From Jiella pacifica (GTDB taxonomy: Bacteria > Pseudomonadota > Alphaproteobacteria > Rhizobiales > Rhizobiaceae): a stretch of 64,000 nucleotides of DNA. The number at the start of each line of letters is the position of its first letter. The first letter of the stretch is position 1. Below the pieces are notes generated by a model. That model was not told the DNA's origin, ran no database searches, and saw only the letters and a list, made by a program, of their open reading frames with translations. A program made the translations under genes and the position numbers. Location of the stretch: contig NZ_JAAAMG010000005.1 in NCBI RefSeq assembly GCF_010500815.1, positions 1-64,000 on the forward strand, given 5' to 3'. Below are positions 36,451-44,685 of this stretch, piece by piece.

Positions 36451-38505
36451 ATGATCGCCAATGCCGAAGCTCTCCTGAAGCCCCTGACCATCAAGGGCCT
36501 GACCATCCGCAACCGGGTGATGTCGACGAGCCATGCACCGTCCTACGGCAAGGATGGCAAGCCGCAGCAGCGCTATCAGCTTTATCATGAGGAAAAGGCC
36601 AAGGGCGGCATCGGGCTGACGATGTTCGGCGGGTCGTCCTCGGTGTCGATCGACAGCCCGGCGGCGCCCTGGAACCAGATCTCCGTGGCGGACGATTCGG
36701 TCGTGCCGTTCTTCCGGGAGTTCTCCGAGCGCATCCACCGGCACGGCGCCAAGCTGATGATCCAGCTGACCCATATGGGCCGTCGGACCAAATGGGACAC
36801 CGAGCACTGGCTGCCGGTGAAGTCGGCCTCCGTCACTCGCGAGCCGGCGTCGCGGGCGATCTCGAAGGCCCTCGAGCAGGAGGAGATCGACCGCATCGTC
36901 GCCGATTTCGCCGCCGCCGCGCGGCGCTGCAAGGAGGGCGGGCTGGACGGCTGCGAGATCTCGGCCGCCCACGGGCATCTGGTCGACCAGTTCTGGTCGC
37001 CGAACTCCAACCACCGCACCGACAAATACGGCGGCTCGCCCGAAAACCGCATGCGCTTCGGCATCGAGGTGCTGTCGGCGATGCGCGAGGCGGTGGGCGA
37101 CGACTACGTCATCGGCATGCGCATGTCCGGCGACGAGATGCTGAAGGGCGGGCTCTCCCACGAGGACTGTGTCGCCATCGCGGCAGAATACGCCTCGCGC
37201 GGCCTCGTCGACTTCCTCAACGTCGTCGGCGGCCAGGCGCGCGACCACATCGCCCATGCGGTCTGCCTGCCCAACATGTCGTTCCCCGTCGCGCCGTTCC
37301 TGCCGCTCCCCTCGGCGATCAAGCGCGAGGTGGACGTGCCGATCTTCCACGCCCAGCGGGTCACCGACCTCGCCACCGGGGCCCGGGCCGTCGCCGAGGG
37401 CCATGTCGACATGATCGCCATGACGCGGGCCCACATTGCCGACCCGCATCTCGTCAAGAAGCTCACCGAGGGCCGCGCCGACGACATCCGGCAATGTGTC
37501 GGCGCCGGCTACTGCATCGACCGGATCTATGTCGGCGGCGACGCGCTCTGCATCCAGAACGCCGCCACCGGGCGCGAGGCGACGATGCCCCACGTCATCG
37601 AGCGGGCGGAGCGGCAGAAGACCGCCGTGGTCGTCGGCGGCGGCGTCGGCGGGCTGGAGGCAGCAAGGGTGCTGGCCGAGCGCGGCCACGCCGTGACCCT
37701 GTTCGAGAAATCAGACCGGCTCGGCGGCCAGGTAAACGTCGCCTCGAAGGCGACGTGGCGCGAGGCGTTGTCGGGCATTCCCCGCTGGCTGGTCGGCCAG
37801 GTGACGAAGCTCGGGGTCGACATTCGCCTCAATACCGAAGCGACCGAAGCCGAGATCGCGGCGCTTTTCCCCGACATCGTCATCGTCGCCACCGGCGGCC
37901 TGCCGCAGAAGGGTGAGGCCAGGGGCTTCGAGCACGCCGTCACAACCTGGGACGTGCTGGAGGGCCGCTCGCAGCCCTCGGGCACGGTGCTCCTCTATGA
38001 CGAGATCGGCGGCCACAACGCCGCCTCCACCGCCGAGGTGCTGGCGAAGATGGGCTGTCTCGTCGAACTCGTCACCCACGACCGGATGATCGGCGAGGAG
38101 ATCGGCCCGACCAACCAGCCGGTGCATCTGCGCGAACTCTACAAGCTCGGCGTCCTGATGACGCCGAATTCCGAGCTGATCGAGATCTATCCCGAAGGCA
38201 ACCGGCTGATCGCCGCGATCCGCAACACCATGACCGATGCGGAGGAAGAGCGGGTGGTGGATGCGGTCGTCGTCGACTACGGCACGCTGCCGGTGGACGG
38301 GTTGCACTTCGCCCTGAAGGACAAGGCCAAGAACAAGGGGCTGACCGACGACCACGCGATCGTCGCGGGCAGCCCGCAGCCCTGCGAGATCAACGGCGCT
38401 GGATCCGAGCCGGGCTACACCCTCTACCGCATCGGCGACGCCGTCGCCGGCCGCAACATCCACGCCGCGATCTACGACGCGCTGCGCCTGTGCAAGGATC
38501 TCTGA
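36451..38505 (+). CDS. dgcA: Dimethylglycine demethylase subunit DgcA
   Basis: A 684-residue protein of the trimethylamine/histamine dehydrogenase family. An N-terminal FMN barrel (about 10-340; MIQLTHMGRR, SAAHGHLVDQFWSPNSNHRTD) is followed by a dinucleotide-binding half (VVGGGVGGLEAARVLAERG near 395-415 and a C-terminal FAD/ADP region). It should convert dimethylglycine to sarcosine with DgcB and ETF as electron acceptors. The cluster region reads CVGAGYC ... ALC (Cys350, 356, 368), one Cys fewer than the usual C-x2-C-x2/3-C pattern. AGGAGG lies before the ATG. Confidence 0.88.
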   Translation: MIANAEALLKPLTIKGLTIRNRVMSTSHAPSYGKDGKPQQRYQLYHEEKAKGGIGLTMFGGSSSVSIDSPAAPWNQISVADDSVVPFFREFSERIHRHGAKLMIQLTHMGRRTKWDTEHWLPVKSASVTREPASRAISKALEQEEIDRIVADFAAAARRCKEGGLDGCEISAAHGHLVDQFWSPNSNHRTDKYGGSPENRMRFGIEVLSAMREAVGDDYVIGMRMSGDEMLKGGLSHEDCVAIAAEYASRGLVDFLNVVGGQARDHIAHAVCLPNMSFPVAPFLPLPSAIKREVDVPIFHAQRVTDLATGARAVAEGHVDMIAMTRAHIADPHLVKKLTEGRADDIRQCVGAGYCIDRIYVGGDALCIQNAATGREATMPHVIERAERQKTAVVVGGGVGGLEAARVLAERGHAVTLFEKSDRLGGQVNVASKATWREALSGIPRWLVGQVTKLGVDIRLNTEATEAEIAALFPDIVIVATGGLPQKGEARGFEHAVTTWDVLEGRSQPSGTVLLYDEIGGHNAASTAEVLAKMGCLVELVTHDRMIGEEIGPTNQPVHLRELYKLGVLMTPNSELIEIYPEGNRLIAAIRNTMTDAEEERVVDAVVVDYGTLPVDGLHFALKDKAKNKGLTDDHAIVAGSPQPCEINGAGSEPGYTLYRIGDAVAGRNIHAAIYDALRLCKDL

Positions 38506-38575
38506 GGGTGCGCGCGCGAGGCATGGCGCAGCTGGCAAAGGCAGCGGGGCAGGCGCCCCATCCGGTAGTCTCCCC

Positions 38576-40525
38576 ATGACCGCCGCCGCCTTCCTCCCCT
38601 GGCTGATTGTGGCCATGATCATCGTCGCCGCCATCCAGATCGGTCGGCGCGTCATGCTCTGGCGCCAGGGGCGACCCGCCGCGGTCGACTGGATTGCCGG
38701 GCTGAAGGCGCTGCCGCGGCGCTATCTCGTCGATGTCCACCATGTCGTCGACCGCGACAGGTCGGCCTCCCGCATGCATGTGCCGACCGCTGGTGGGCTG
38801 GTTCTGGCATCGGGTCTTCTCGTCCTCGGCCTCATACCCGCCCTGGCAGCCTCGCACCTCTACTGGGCGCTCGTCGCCCTCTCCTTCATGGTCATGACCG
38901 CCGGAGTCGTCCTCGAAACGCAGCGGCGCTATCCGCGGGCGCTGCCGCGACTGTCGCTCGGACGGTGGCAGCGGCTGCCCGTTTATCTCGGCGTTTTCGC
39001 CGTCTGCGGCCTCCTCACGACGGTTCTCGCAGCACTCGGCAATCCGCTGCCGGTGCTGTCGCTTCTGCTGTTCTTTCCGACCGCGGCAGCCGGTCTTGCC
39101 CTAGCGGCCACAACGGCGACCGGCCCGATGCGCCATGCCCTGGCCGGCGCGACCCATCTCGTCGCCCATCCGCGGCCGCAGCGCTTCGACCCTGAGGCTG
39201 CGAAGGGTGAAGCGACCGGGCTTCGCCCCCTCGACCTCGACGCGGAAAAGCTCGGCACCGAAACGCCGGCCGATTTCGCCTGGAACCGCCTCCTCGCCTT
39301 CGACGCCTGCGTCCAATGCGGGCGCTGCGAGGCCGCCTGCCCGGCCTTTGCCGCCGGCCAGCCGCTGAGCCCGAAGCATCTGATCGCCGATCTCGCGGCG
39401 GCGTCAGGCGGCGGCCATGCCCGGGCCTATGCCGGCCAGCCCTATCCGAACGAGCGGGCGACCGGCGGCGCGGCCGGGGCGCACACGGCGATCGTTTCGC
39501 CGGAGGGACTCGTCCACCCGGATACTTTGTGGTCCTGCACCACCTGCCGGGCCTGCGTCGAGGAATGCCCGATGATGATCGAGCATGTGGATGCGATCGT
39601 CGACCTCCGGCGCTTCCAGACGCTGGAACGCGGCGCCGTCCCGATGAAGGCCGAGGAGCCCCTCGCCCATTATCGCGGCTGCGACGAGCCGAACGGGCGG
39701 CCGCTGTTCGAGCGGACGGATTTCGCCGCCGGCCTGTCGCTGCCCCGGATCGTCGAAAAGGGCGAGGCGGAGGTGCTGCTCTGGCTGGGTCAGGCCGCCT
39801 ACGACCTGCGCGGCCAGCGGACGCTGAAGGCGCTGATCCAGACATTGAACGCCGCCGGCGTCGACTTCGCCGTGCTCGGCGGCCAGGAGCGCGACTGCGG
39901 CGATCTCGCCCGCCGGCTCGGCGACGAGGCGACGTTCCAGCGGCTGGCGCGGGCGAATGTCGAAACCCTGTCGCGCTACCGCTTCGGCCGTATCCTCACC
40001 GCCGACCCGCACGCGCTGCACGTCATCCGCAACGAATATCCGGCTTTCGGCGGCGCCTACAAGGTCGTCCACCACACGGCCTTCCTTGCCGAACTTGTGG
40101 AAAGCGGGAGGCTCGCTCCGGCCTCGCTCGCCGGGCGTACGATCACCTATCACGACCCCTGCTATCTCGGCCGCTACAATGGCGAGGTCGAAGCGCCGCG
40201 GGCGCTGCTCGACGCCCTCGGCCTGGAGCGCCGCGAGATGGCGCGATCCGGCAAGCGCTCGATGTGCTGCGGCGGCGGCGGTGGCGCGCCCTCGGCCGAC
40301 GTTCCCGGCGACACCCGCATTCCCGACATCCGCATGGGCCAGGTGAAGGAGACCGGGGCGAAGACGGTGGCCGTCGCCTGCCCGCAATGCACGGCGATGC
40401 TGGAAGGCGTCACCGGCGAACGGCCGGAGGTGAAGGACGTCGCGGAGCTTCTGTGGGAAGCGATCGAGGCCGGGCGAAGGAAGCCCGCAGGCGCAGCGGC
40501 GGCACGGGAGCTTGAACCCGCATGA
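38576..40525 (+). CDS. dgcB: Dimethylglycine demethylase iron-sulfur membrane subunit DgcB
   Basis: 649 residues. About five N-terminal membrane segments (MTAAAFLPWLIVAMIIVAAI, then 75-200) are followed by two 4Fe-4S motifs, CVQCGRCEAACP (about 245) and CTTCRACVEECP (about 321). Two cysteine-rich CCG-type blocks follow (HDPCYLGR; RSMCCGGGGGAP). This is the heterodisulfide-reductase-D-like fold that delivers electrons to or from membrane quinone. It follows dgcA by 70 bases and overlaps the next start. Confidence 0.88.
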   Translation: MTAAAFLPWLIVAMIIVAAIQIGRRVMLWRQGRPAAVDWIAGLKALPRRYLVDVHHVVDRDRSASRMHVPTAGGLVLASGLLVLGLIPALAASHLYWALVALSFMVMTAGVVLETQRRYPRALPRLSLGRWQRLPVYLGVFAVCGLLTTVLAALGNPLPVLSLLLFFPTAAAGLALAATTATGPMRHALAGATHLVAHPRPQRFDPEAAKGEATGLRPLDLDAEKLGTETPADFAWNRLLAFDACVQCGRCEAACPAFAAGQPLSPKHLIADLAAASGGGHARAYAGQPYPNERATGGAAGAHTAIVSPEGLVHPDTLWSCTTCRACVEECPMMIEHVDAIVDLRRFQTLERGAVPMKAEEPLAHYRGCDEPNGRPLFERTDFAAGLSLPRIVEKGEAEVLLWLGQAAYDLRGQRTLKALIQTLNAAGVDFAVLGGQERDCGDLARRLGDEATFQRLARANVETLSRYRFGRILTADPHALHVIRNEYPAFGGAYKVVHHTAFLAELVESGRLAPASLAGRTITYHDPCYLGRYNGEVEAPRALLDALGLERREMARSGKRSMCCGGGGGAPSADVPGDTRIPDIRMGQVKETGAKTVAVACPQCTAMLEGVTGERPEVKDVAELLWEAIEAGRRKPAGAAAARELEPA

Positions 40526-41754
40526 GCCGGCCGCGCAGGGATCCACGCGCCGAGCGCGATAATCGAACGGTCGAGAGCCGCGGCCGAACGCGCCTAGACT
40601 TCGGCCGCCGCGAAACGCTCCCCGTTTCCGGCCGCATGCGGCGGGACCCCTGGCGGGAATGGGCGGCGAGCCTCGCGGGCGAGACCGATGGCGAGCGCAA
40701 GCGCTACGACCGCTCGCAGCGACAGATGAACCGCGCAGAGGCCGTGCGCTTCGCTCGGGCCCGCGAGACGCTGGATGCCACCGACATCAGCCCCGGCCAG
40801 CCGGCCTTGCGTGTGATCGACGAGCCGGCCTTCCTGGTCTTCGCGGTCGTCGAGACGGCGGGCGGGCGTCTGTCGCGCTTCGACCGGCAGGTGCTTGGCG
40901 CGGCAAGGCTGCTGGCGGACGCCGGCGACGGCGGCGGAGCGGTCGTCGCGGTCGCGCCGGAAAGCGTCGAGGGGCTCGGCGAGGCGGGCGCGGACCGCCT
41001 TCTCCACCTCCCGCGCGCGGCGACGCAGAGGGGGCGGACCGCGGCGCTGAAGGCTGCGGTCGACAGGCTCGCGCCGCGCCACGTCCTCCTCGCCGAAGAG
41101 GGAGACGGGGCCGATTGCGCCCGCCGACTTTCGGTGGCGCTGGGCGAGCCGCTGTTTGCCAATGTCGAGCACCTGACGGCACGCCAGGCCGTGCGCGCGA
41201 TCCGCAATAGAGGCGCGGAGATCGGCCTTGCCCCGCCCCGGTTGATGACCCTCGGCGAGGACCGCGCCAAACCCTATGAAGCCGTGCCTTGCGAGGCGCG
41301 GGAGATCGAAGGCGGGCCGGCAACGGCGCCCGCCGACCCCGCGATCCTTTCGGTCGAGATCGTTCCCGGCGACCCGGCCAAGCTCTCCCTGAGCGAGACC
41401 GACTTCGTCGTCTCGGCCGGCAACGGCGTCAGCGACTTTGCTGCCTTCCGCGATCTCGCCGCAGCGATGAAGGGGACGCCCGGTGCGAGCCGCGTCGTCT
41501 GCGACGCGGGGCTGATGCCGCGGACGGCACAGGTCGGAGCATCGGGCACGGTGCTCGCCGCCGACTGCTATCTCGCCCTCGGCATTTCGGGCGCCCCGCA
41601 GCATCTGCAGGGCATCGCCGGCTGCGAACACGTCATCGCCGTCAACACCGACCTGCACGCCGCGATGATCGAGCGGGCGGGGCTCGCCATCGTCCAGGAC
41701 GCGCAGCTGGTCATGCCGGCCTTGCTGAAGCTGTTGCAGGAGCGCGAGACATGA
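40522..41754 (+). CDS. etfA: Electron transfer flavoprotein alpha subunit (DgcAB-associated)
   Basis: 410 residues. The C-terminal FAD domain is clear: GVSDFAAFRDLA, VCDAGLMPRTAQVGASG, ALGISGAPQHLQGI, VIAVNTD and IVQDAQLVMPALL, matching the ETF-alpha signature. A roughly 100-residue, Arg-rich, non-conserved extension precedes the ETF domain (begins about residue 103, AFLVFAVVE); similar extensions occur in the ETF next to dgcAB in pseudomonads. The ATG overlaps the dgcB stop (ATGA). It should form a heterodimer with the next gene's product and relay electrons from dimethylglycine oxidation. Confidence 0.88.
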   Translation: MSRPRRDPRAERDNRTVESRGRTRLDFGRRETLPVSGRMRRDPWREWAASLAGETDGERKRYDRSQRQMNRAEAVRFARARETLDATDISPGQPALRVIDEPAFLVFAVVETAGGRLSRFDRQVLGAARLLADAGDGGGAVVAVAPESVEGLGEAGADRLLHLPRAATQRGRTAALKAAVDRLAPRHVLLAEEGDGADCARRLSVALGEPLFANVEHLTARQAVRAIRNRGAEIGLAPPRLMTLGEDRAKPYEAVPCEAREIEGGPATAPADPAILSVEIVPGDPAKLSLSETDFVVSAGNGVSDFAAFRDLAAAMKGTPGASRVVCDAGLMPRTAQVGASGTVLAADCYLALGISGAPQHLQGIAGCEHVIAVNTDLHAAMIERAGLAIVQDAQLVMPALLKLLQERET

Positions 41755-42497
41755 AGACGGTCGTGCTCCTGTCCGATGCGAGAAACCCCGTCTCCGGACG
41801 GGCGCAGCTGTCGCGGCTGGAAGCCCAGGCGATCGGCCTCGCGGCCGAACTCGACGAAAGCCCGCAGGGACTTCATGTCGGACCGGGCGAAGAGGGCGTT
41901 TCGGCAGGTCTCGGCCATGGGCTTTGCGGCCTCGACGTCATCGAGGCGCCGGAGGGCGAAGACCCGCTGCCGGCGCTCGCCGCCTTCCTCGCGACATCCC
42001 TCAAGAGCGACGAGCCGCCCGCGCTGGTCCTTTGCGGCCGGCGCGGCGAAGGCGGGCTCGACACGGGTCTCGTGCCCTATCTCTTGGCCGAAGCGCTGGG
42101 CCTGCCGATCCTCGCCGACGCCGTGGCGCTCCGGCCGGGCGAGGCGTCGGACACGCTGGTGGTCGATCAGGCGATGGCGAAGGGCGCGCGGCGCCGGGTG
42201 ACGATCCGCCTGCCGGCGATCGTCACCGTCCACCCGCTGGCGCCGCCGCCGCTGCCCTTCGCCTTCGGCCGGATGCGGCGGGGCGAGATCCGGCGCCATG
42301 CGGCCGACGTCTCCGAGGTGCCGGTCGATGTCGACGCGGGGGAGCGCCCACACCGGGCCCGGCCGAAGCTGATGCGCACGGCCGGCACCGCCAGCGGCGG
42401 GGCGAACCTCCATGTCGGCCCGGATCCCGAGGAGGCCGCACGGCTGATCCTCGCCTATCTGGAGGACAACGGCATCCGGCGGTATGGGCAGGGGTAG
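41751..42497 (+). CDS. etfB: Electron transfer flavoprotein beta subunit (DgcAB-associated)
   Basis: A 248-residue ETF-beta-type protein: LCGRRGEGGLDTGLVPYLLAEALGLP corresponds to the AMP-binding/adenine region, and RVTIRLPAIVTVHP to the conserved strand. It is shorter and more diverged than housekeeping EtfB. The ATG overlaps the etfA stop. It ends the betaine operon; the following 385 bases (42498-42882) contain the repeat at 42629-42805 and no gene. Confidence 0.85.
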   Translation: MKTVVLLSDARNPVSGRAQLSRLEAQAIGLAAELDESPQGLHVGPGEEGVSAGLGHGLCGLDVIEAPEGEDPLPALAAFLATSLKSDEPPALVLCGRRGEGGLDTGLVPYLLAEALGLPILADAVALRPGEASDTLVVDQAMAKGARRRVTIRLPAIVTVHPLAPPPLPFAFGRMRRGEIRRHAADVSEVPVDVDAGERPHRARPKLMRTAGTASGGANLHVGPDPEEAARLILAYLEDNGIRRYGQG

Positions 42498-42628
42498 CGC
42501 CCGGTATTGGCGGGCGGTCACCGGTGAGGTTTGCGGCGGCTGGCCCCCCTCTGTCCTGCCGCGTCATCTTTGACGTTTTTGCCGGGGTCTCGGCGCGGGT
42601 TGTGGGCGGCAAGGTTTGCCGCGGCTCG

Positions 42629-42805
42629 CCCCCTCTGTCCTACCGGACATCTCCCCCACAAGGGGGAGATCAGGCGCGTCATCGTCGCGCTCGCACCTTC
42701 GGCATTTGCGCCAGATTTGCCGTTTGAAGGCTTGCGGAGCGCAGATGCGAGATCGCTCTCCCCCTCGAGGGGGAGATGGCTGGCAAGCCAGAAGGGGGTG
42801 CCCGG
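42629..42805. repeat. Rhizobial intergenic mosaic-type repeat, two facing halves
   Basis: The first half (about 42629-42675) contains CCCCCTCTGTCCTACCGGAC followed by the hairpin ATCTCCCCCACAAGGGGGAGAT. The second half (about 42757-42805) contains CTCCCCCTCGAGGGGGAGAT then GGCTGGCAAGCCAG and AGGGGGT. The order is mirrored, so the whole folds as a long compound hairpin. It lies between convergent etfB and dadA, where it may end both transcripts. A related copy is at 47211-47268. Confidence 0.8.
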
Positions 42806-42882
42806 GCGCCGACCTAGCCGGGAAGCGCCCGTGCCGGCAACAACGCAACCGCGTTAGGCCGAGGCGACCTGACGCAGGCGCC

Positions 42883-44172
42883 TCAAACCCCGTGCGTCGC
42901 CAGGCCCCCTTGCGCTTCGGACGCCGCCCGGCGCGGCTGGCGGGCCTTCGCGGCCGCCACTTCGCCGGCGATCATCTCGGCGGTGATCGCCGACAGCGTC
43001 CAGCCGAGATGGCCGTGGCCGGTATTGTAGAAGACGTTGGCATGCCGGCCGCGCCCGACCTTCGGCATCATGTTCGGCATCATCGGGCGAAGACCGGCCC
43101 AGGGAATGACCGAAGAGGTCGAAACGTCGGGGAAGCGCTTGCGGCACCATTCGGTGAGCGGGCGGATGCGCGCGTCCTTGATGTCGCGGTTCTCGCCGGC
43201 GAACTCGGCCGTACCGGCGATCCGCAGCCGGTCGGGACCCAGTCTTGCCGTGACGATCTTGGCGTGGTCGTCGAGGAGGCTGACCATCGGCGCGCCGGCC
43301 CGGCTCTCCTCGTCGGCGAGATTGACGGTGATCGAATAGCCCTTCACCGGATAGACGTTGACCCGGTCGCCGAGATCGCGGGCGAACTTCCGGCTGGCGA
43401 CGCCGGCGCAGACGACGATGGCGTCGAAGCGCTCCGGGCTCGACGCTTCCCGCGAGCCCACCGGGCGCGAAAACACCTCGACGCCGTTCTCGCCATGGGA
43501 GGCGAGCCGCGTCACGTCGGCGGAGAACTTCAGCCGGGCGCCGTGGCGCCGGCAGGCGTCGGCGAGGTTGCGGGTGTATTTGTGGATGTCGCCGGTAAAG
43601 TCGGATTCGGTGAAGAAGCCGCCGACGAAGTTGCCGCGGATGGTCGGCTCGATGGCGGCGATCTCTTCCGGGCCGACGGCGACGCGCTTCAGGCCGCCCT
43701 TCTCCAAGAGCCCGTTCACCCTGGCGGCGTGGGCGAATTCGCTCTTTTCCTCATAGACGTGGAGAATGCCGCGCTTTTCGACGTCGAAGGTGAAGCCCTC
43801 GCGCTCGGCCATGCCGAGAAGATGCTCGCGCGCCTGGATGGCGAGCTTCGTCGTCGCGATGGTGTTCTGTTCGTAGTTGCGCGCCGCCAGGACGAATTCG
43901 GCCATCCAGGAGAGCTTGTGCCAGGAGGGCTTGGGATCGACGAGAAGCGGCGCGTCCTTGGTGAGCATCCACTTGATGCCCTTGAGGAAGGTCGACGGCT
44001 GGTTCCACACTTCGGCGTTGGAGGCCGAAAGCTGGCCACCATTGGCGAAGGAGGTCTCCATCGCGGCATAGGGCTGGCGGTCGAAGACCGTGACGTCGAA
44101 GCCGCGAGCGAGAAGCTTGTAGGCGGTGGTGATGCCGGTGATGCCGGCGCCGATGACGGCGATGGAGGTCAT
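42883..44172 (-). CDS. DadA-like D-amino-acid / glycine dehydrogenase flavoprotein
   Basis: A 429-residue FAD-dependent amino-acid dehydrogenase of the DadA family: VIGAGITGITTAYKL near 6-20, SFANGGQLSASNAEVWNQP near 60, and a C-terminal YNTGHGHLGWTLS. It oxidises D-amino acids (or glycine) to keto acids, feeding electrons to the respiratory chain. The start at 44172 follows AAAGG by six bases. A tandem glycine riboswitch precedes it, so its expression should answer to glycine; glycine itself or a D-amino acid that accompanies it is the likely substrate. The call dadA in the strict D-alanine sense is not proven. Confidence 0.85.
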   Translation of the reverse strand: MTSIAVIGAGITGITTAYKLLARGFDVTVFDRQPYAAMETSFANGGQLSASNAEVWNQPSTFLKGIKWMLTKDAPLLVDPKPSWHKLSWMAEFVLAARNYEQNTIATTKLAIQAREHLLGMAEREGFTFDVEKRGILHVYEEKSEFAHAARVNGLLEKGGLKRVAVGPEEIAAIEPTIRGNFVGGFFTESDFTGDIHKYTRNLADACRRHGARLKFSADVTRLASHGENGVEVFSRPVGSREASSPERFDAIVVCAGVASRKFARDLGDRVNVYPVKGYSITVNLADEESRAGAPMVSLLDDHAKIVTARLGPDRLRIAGTAEFAGENRDIKDARIRPLTEWCRKRFPDVSTSSVIPWAGLRPMMPNMMPKVGRGRHANVFYNTGHGHLGWTLSAITAEMIAGEVAAAKARQPRRAASEAQGGLATHGV

Positions 44173-44183
44173 GACGAGCCTTT

Positions 44184-44202
44184 CTCCCGCGTTGTCGCGG
44201 AG
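44184..44202 (-). promoter_or_regulatory. Shine-Dalgarno-occluding hairpin (riboswitch expression platform)
   Basis: On the minus strand CTCCGCG-ACAA-CGCGGGAG forms a stem whose 3' arm includes the GGGAG directly before AAAGG and the dadA-like start at 44172. It follows the second glycine aptamer by about 16 bases and has no T-run. Control of translation, not termination, is therefore the likely mode. Confidence 0.55.
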
Positions 44203-44218
44203 ATCCGTGCTTGCCCCT

Positions 44219-44402
44219 CCCGTCATGAGCCTGAGAGCTTCACCTTGCCCGGACGAACTCCGGCAAGGCTTTCTCCTTCGGCGGACGACCCGATGCGGGC
44301 CGCCACTCTTCGGACTTTACTGGACGAAACGGTCCCTTTTGCCTGAGAGTTTCCGGGGCGGTTGCTCCTTCGGCGCCGGCTTCGAAAGCCGGTCTCTCCC
44401 GT
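44219..44402 (-). ncRNA. Tandem glycine riboswitch (two aptamers)
   Basis: Aptamer 1 (44402 down to 44331) begins GGGAGAGACC, has GCCGAAGGAGCAACC in its middle and ends AAACTCTCAGGCAAAAGGGACC. Aptamer 2 (about 44313 down to 44219) begins CCGAAGAGTGGCGG, continues CGCCGAAGGAGAAAGCC and ends GTGAAGCTCTCAGGCTCATGACGGG. The pairs GAGAG/CTCTC and the repeated GCCGAAGGAG and CTCTCAGGC blocks are the hallmarks of the glycine riboswitch class. It lies 46 bases upstream of the DadA-like gene. The 283 bases beyond it, up to the divergent chemoreceptor, show no gene. Confidence 0.93.
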
Positions 44403-44685
44403 ATTCGTCGATGCCGGGACTGTAACCCCGGAGACCTTGCGGGACAATGACGACGGAGCCTCGAATTTTTGCATGGCTGCCATGCAGAACAAGGCCCGCT
44501 GCCGGGATGGCACCCACATCCGCCTCGCCACGGTGGCAAGCGTCAGTCCATGTCCCCGGCGTAAAGCTCGTCCTGGACCGCAACGCCGGCCCTCGGAAAA
44601 GCCTGTGGGAGCGACGCTGCGGGAAACCAGGCCGCCATCGGCAAACCGACATTTTCCGCGACGGGCGAGAAGAGAACAGACCAGA

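Noticed and set aside
44362-44685. An upstream start for the chemoreceptor that would add over 100 residues
   Set aside because: It would overlap the riboswitch region and encode an Arg/Pro-rich stretch before the first membrane segment; the GTG directly before that segment is more credible, although its ribosome-binding site is weak.
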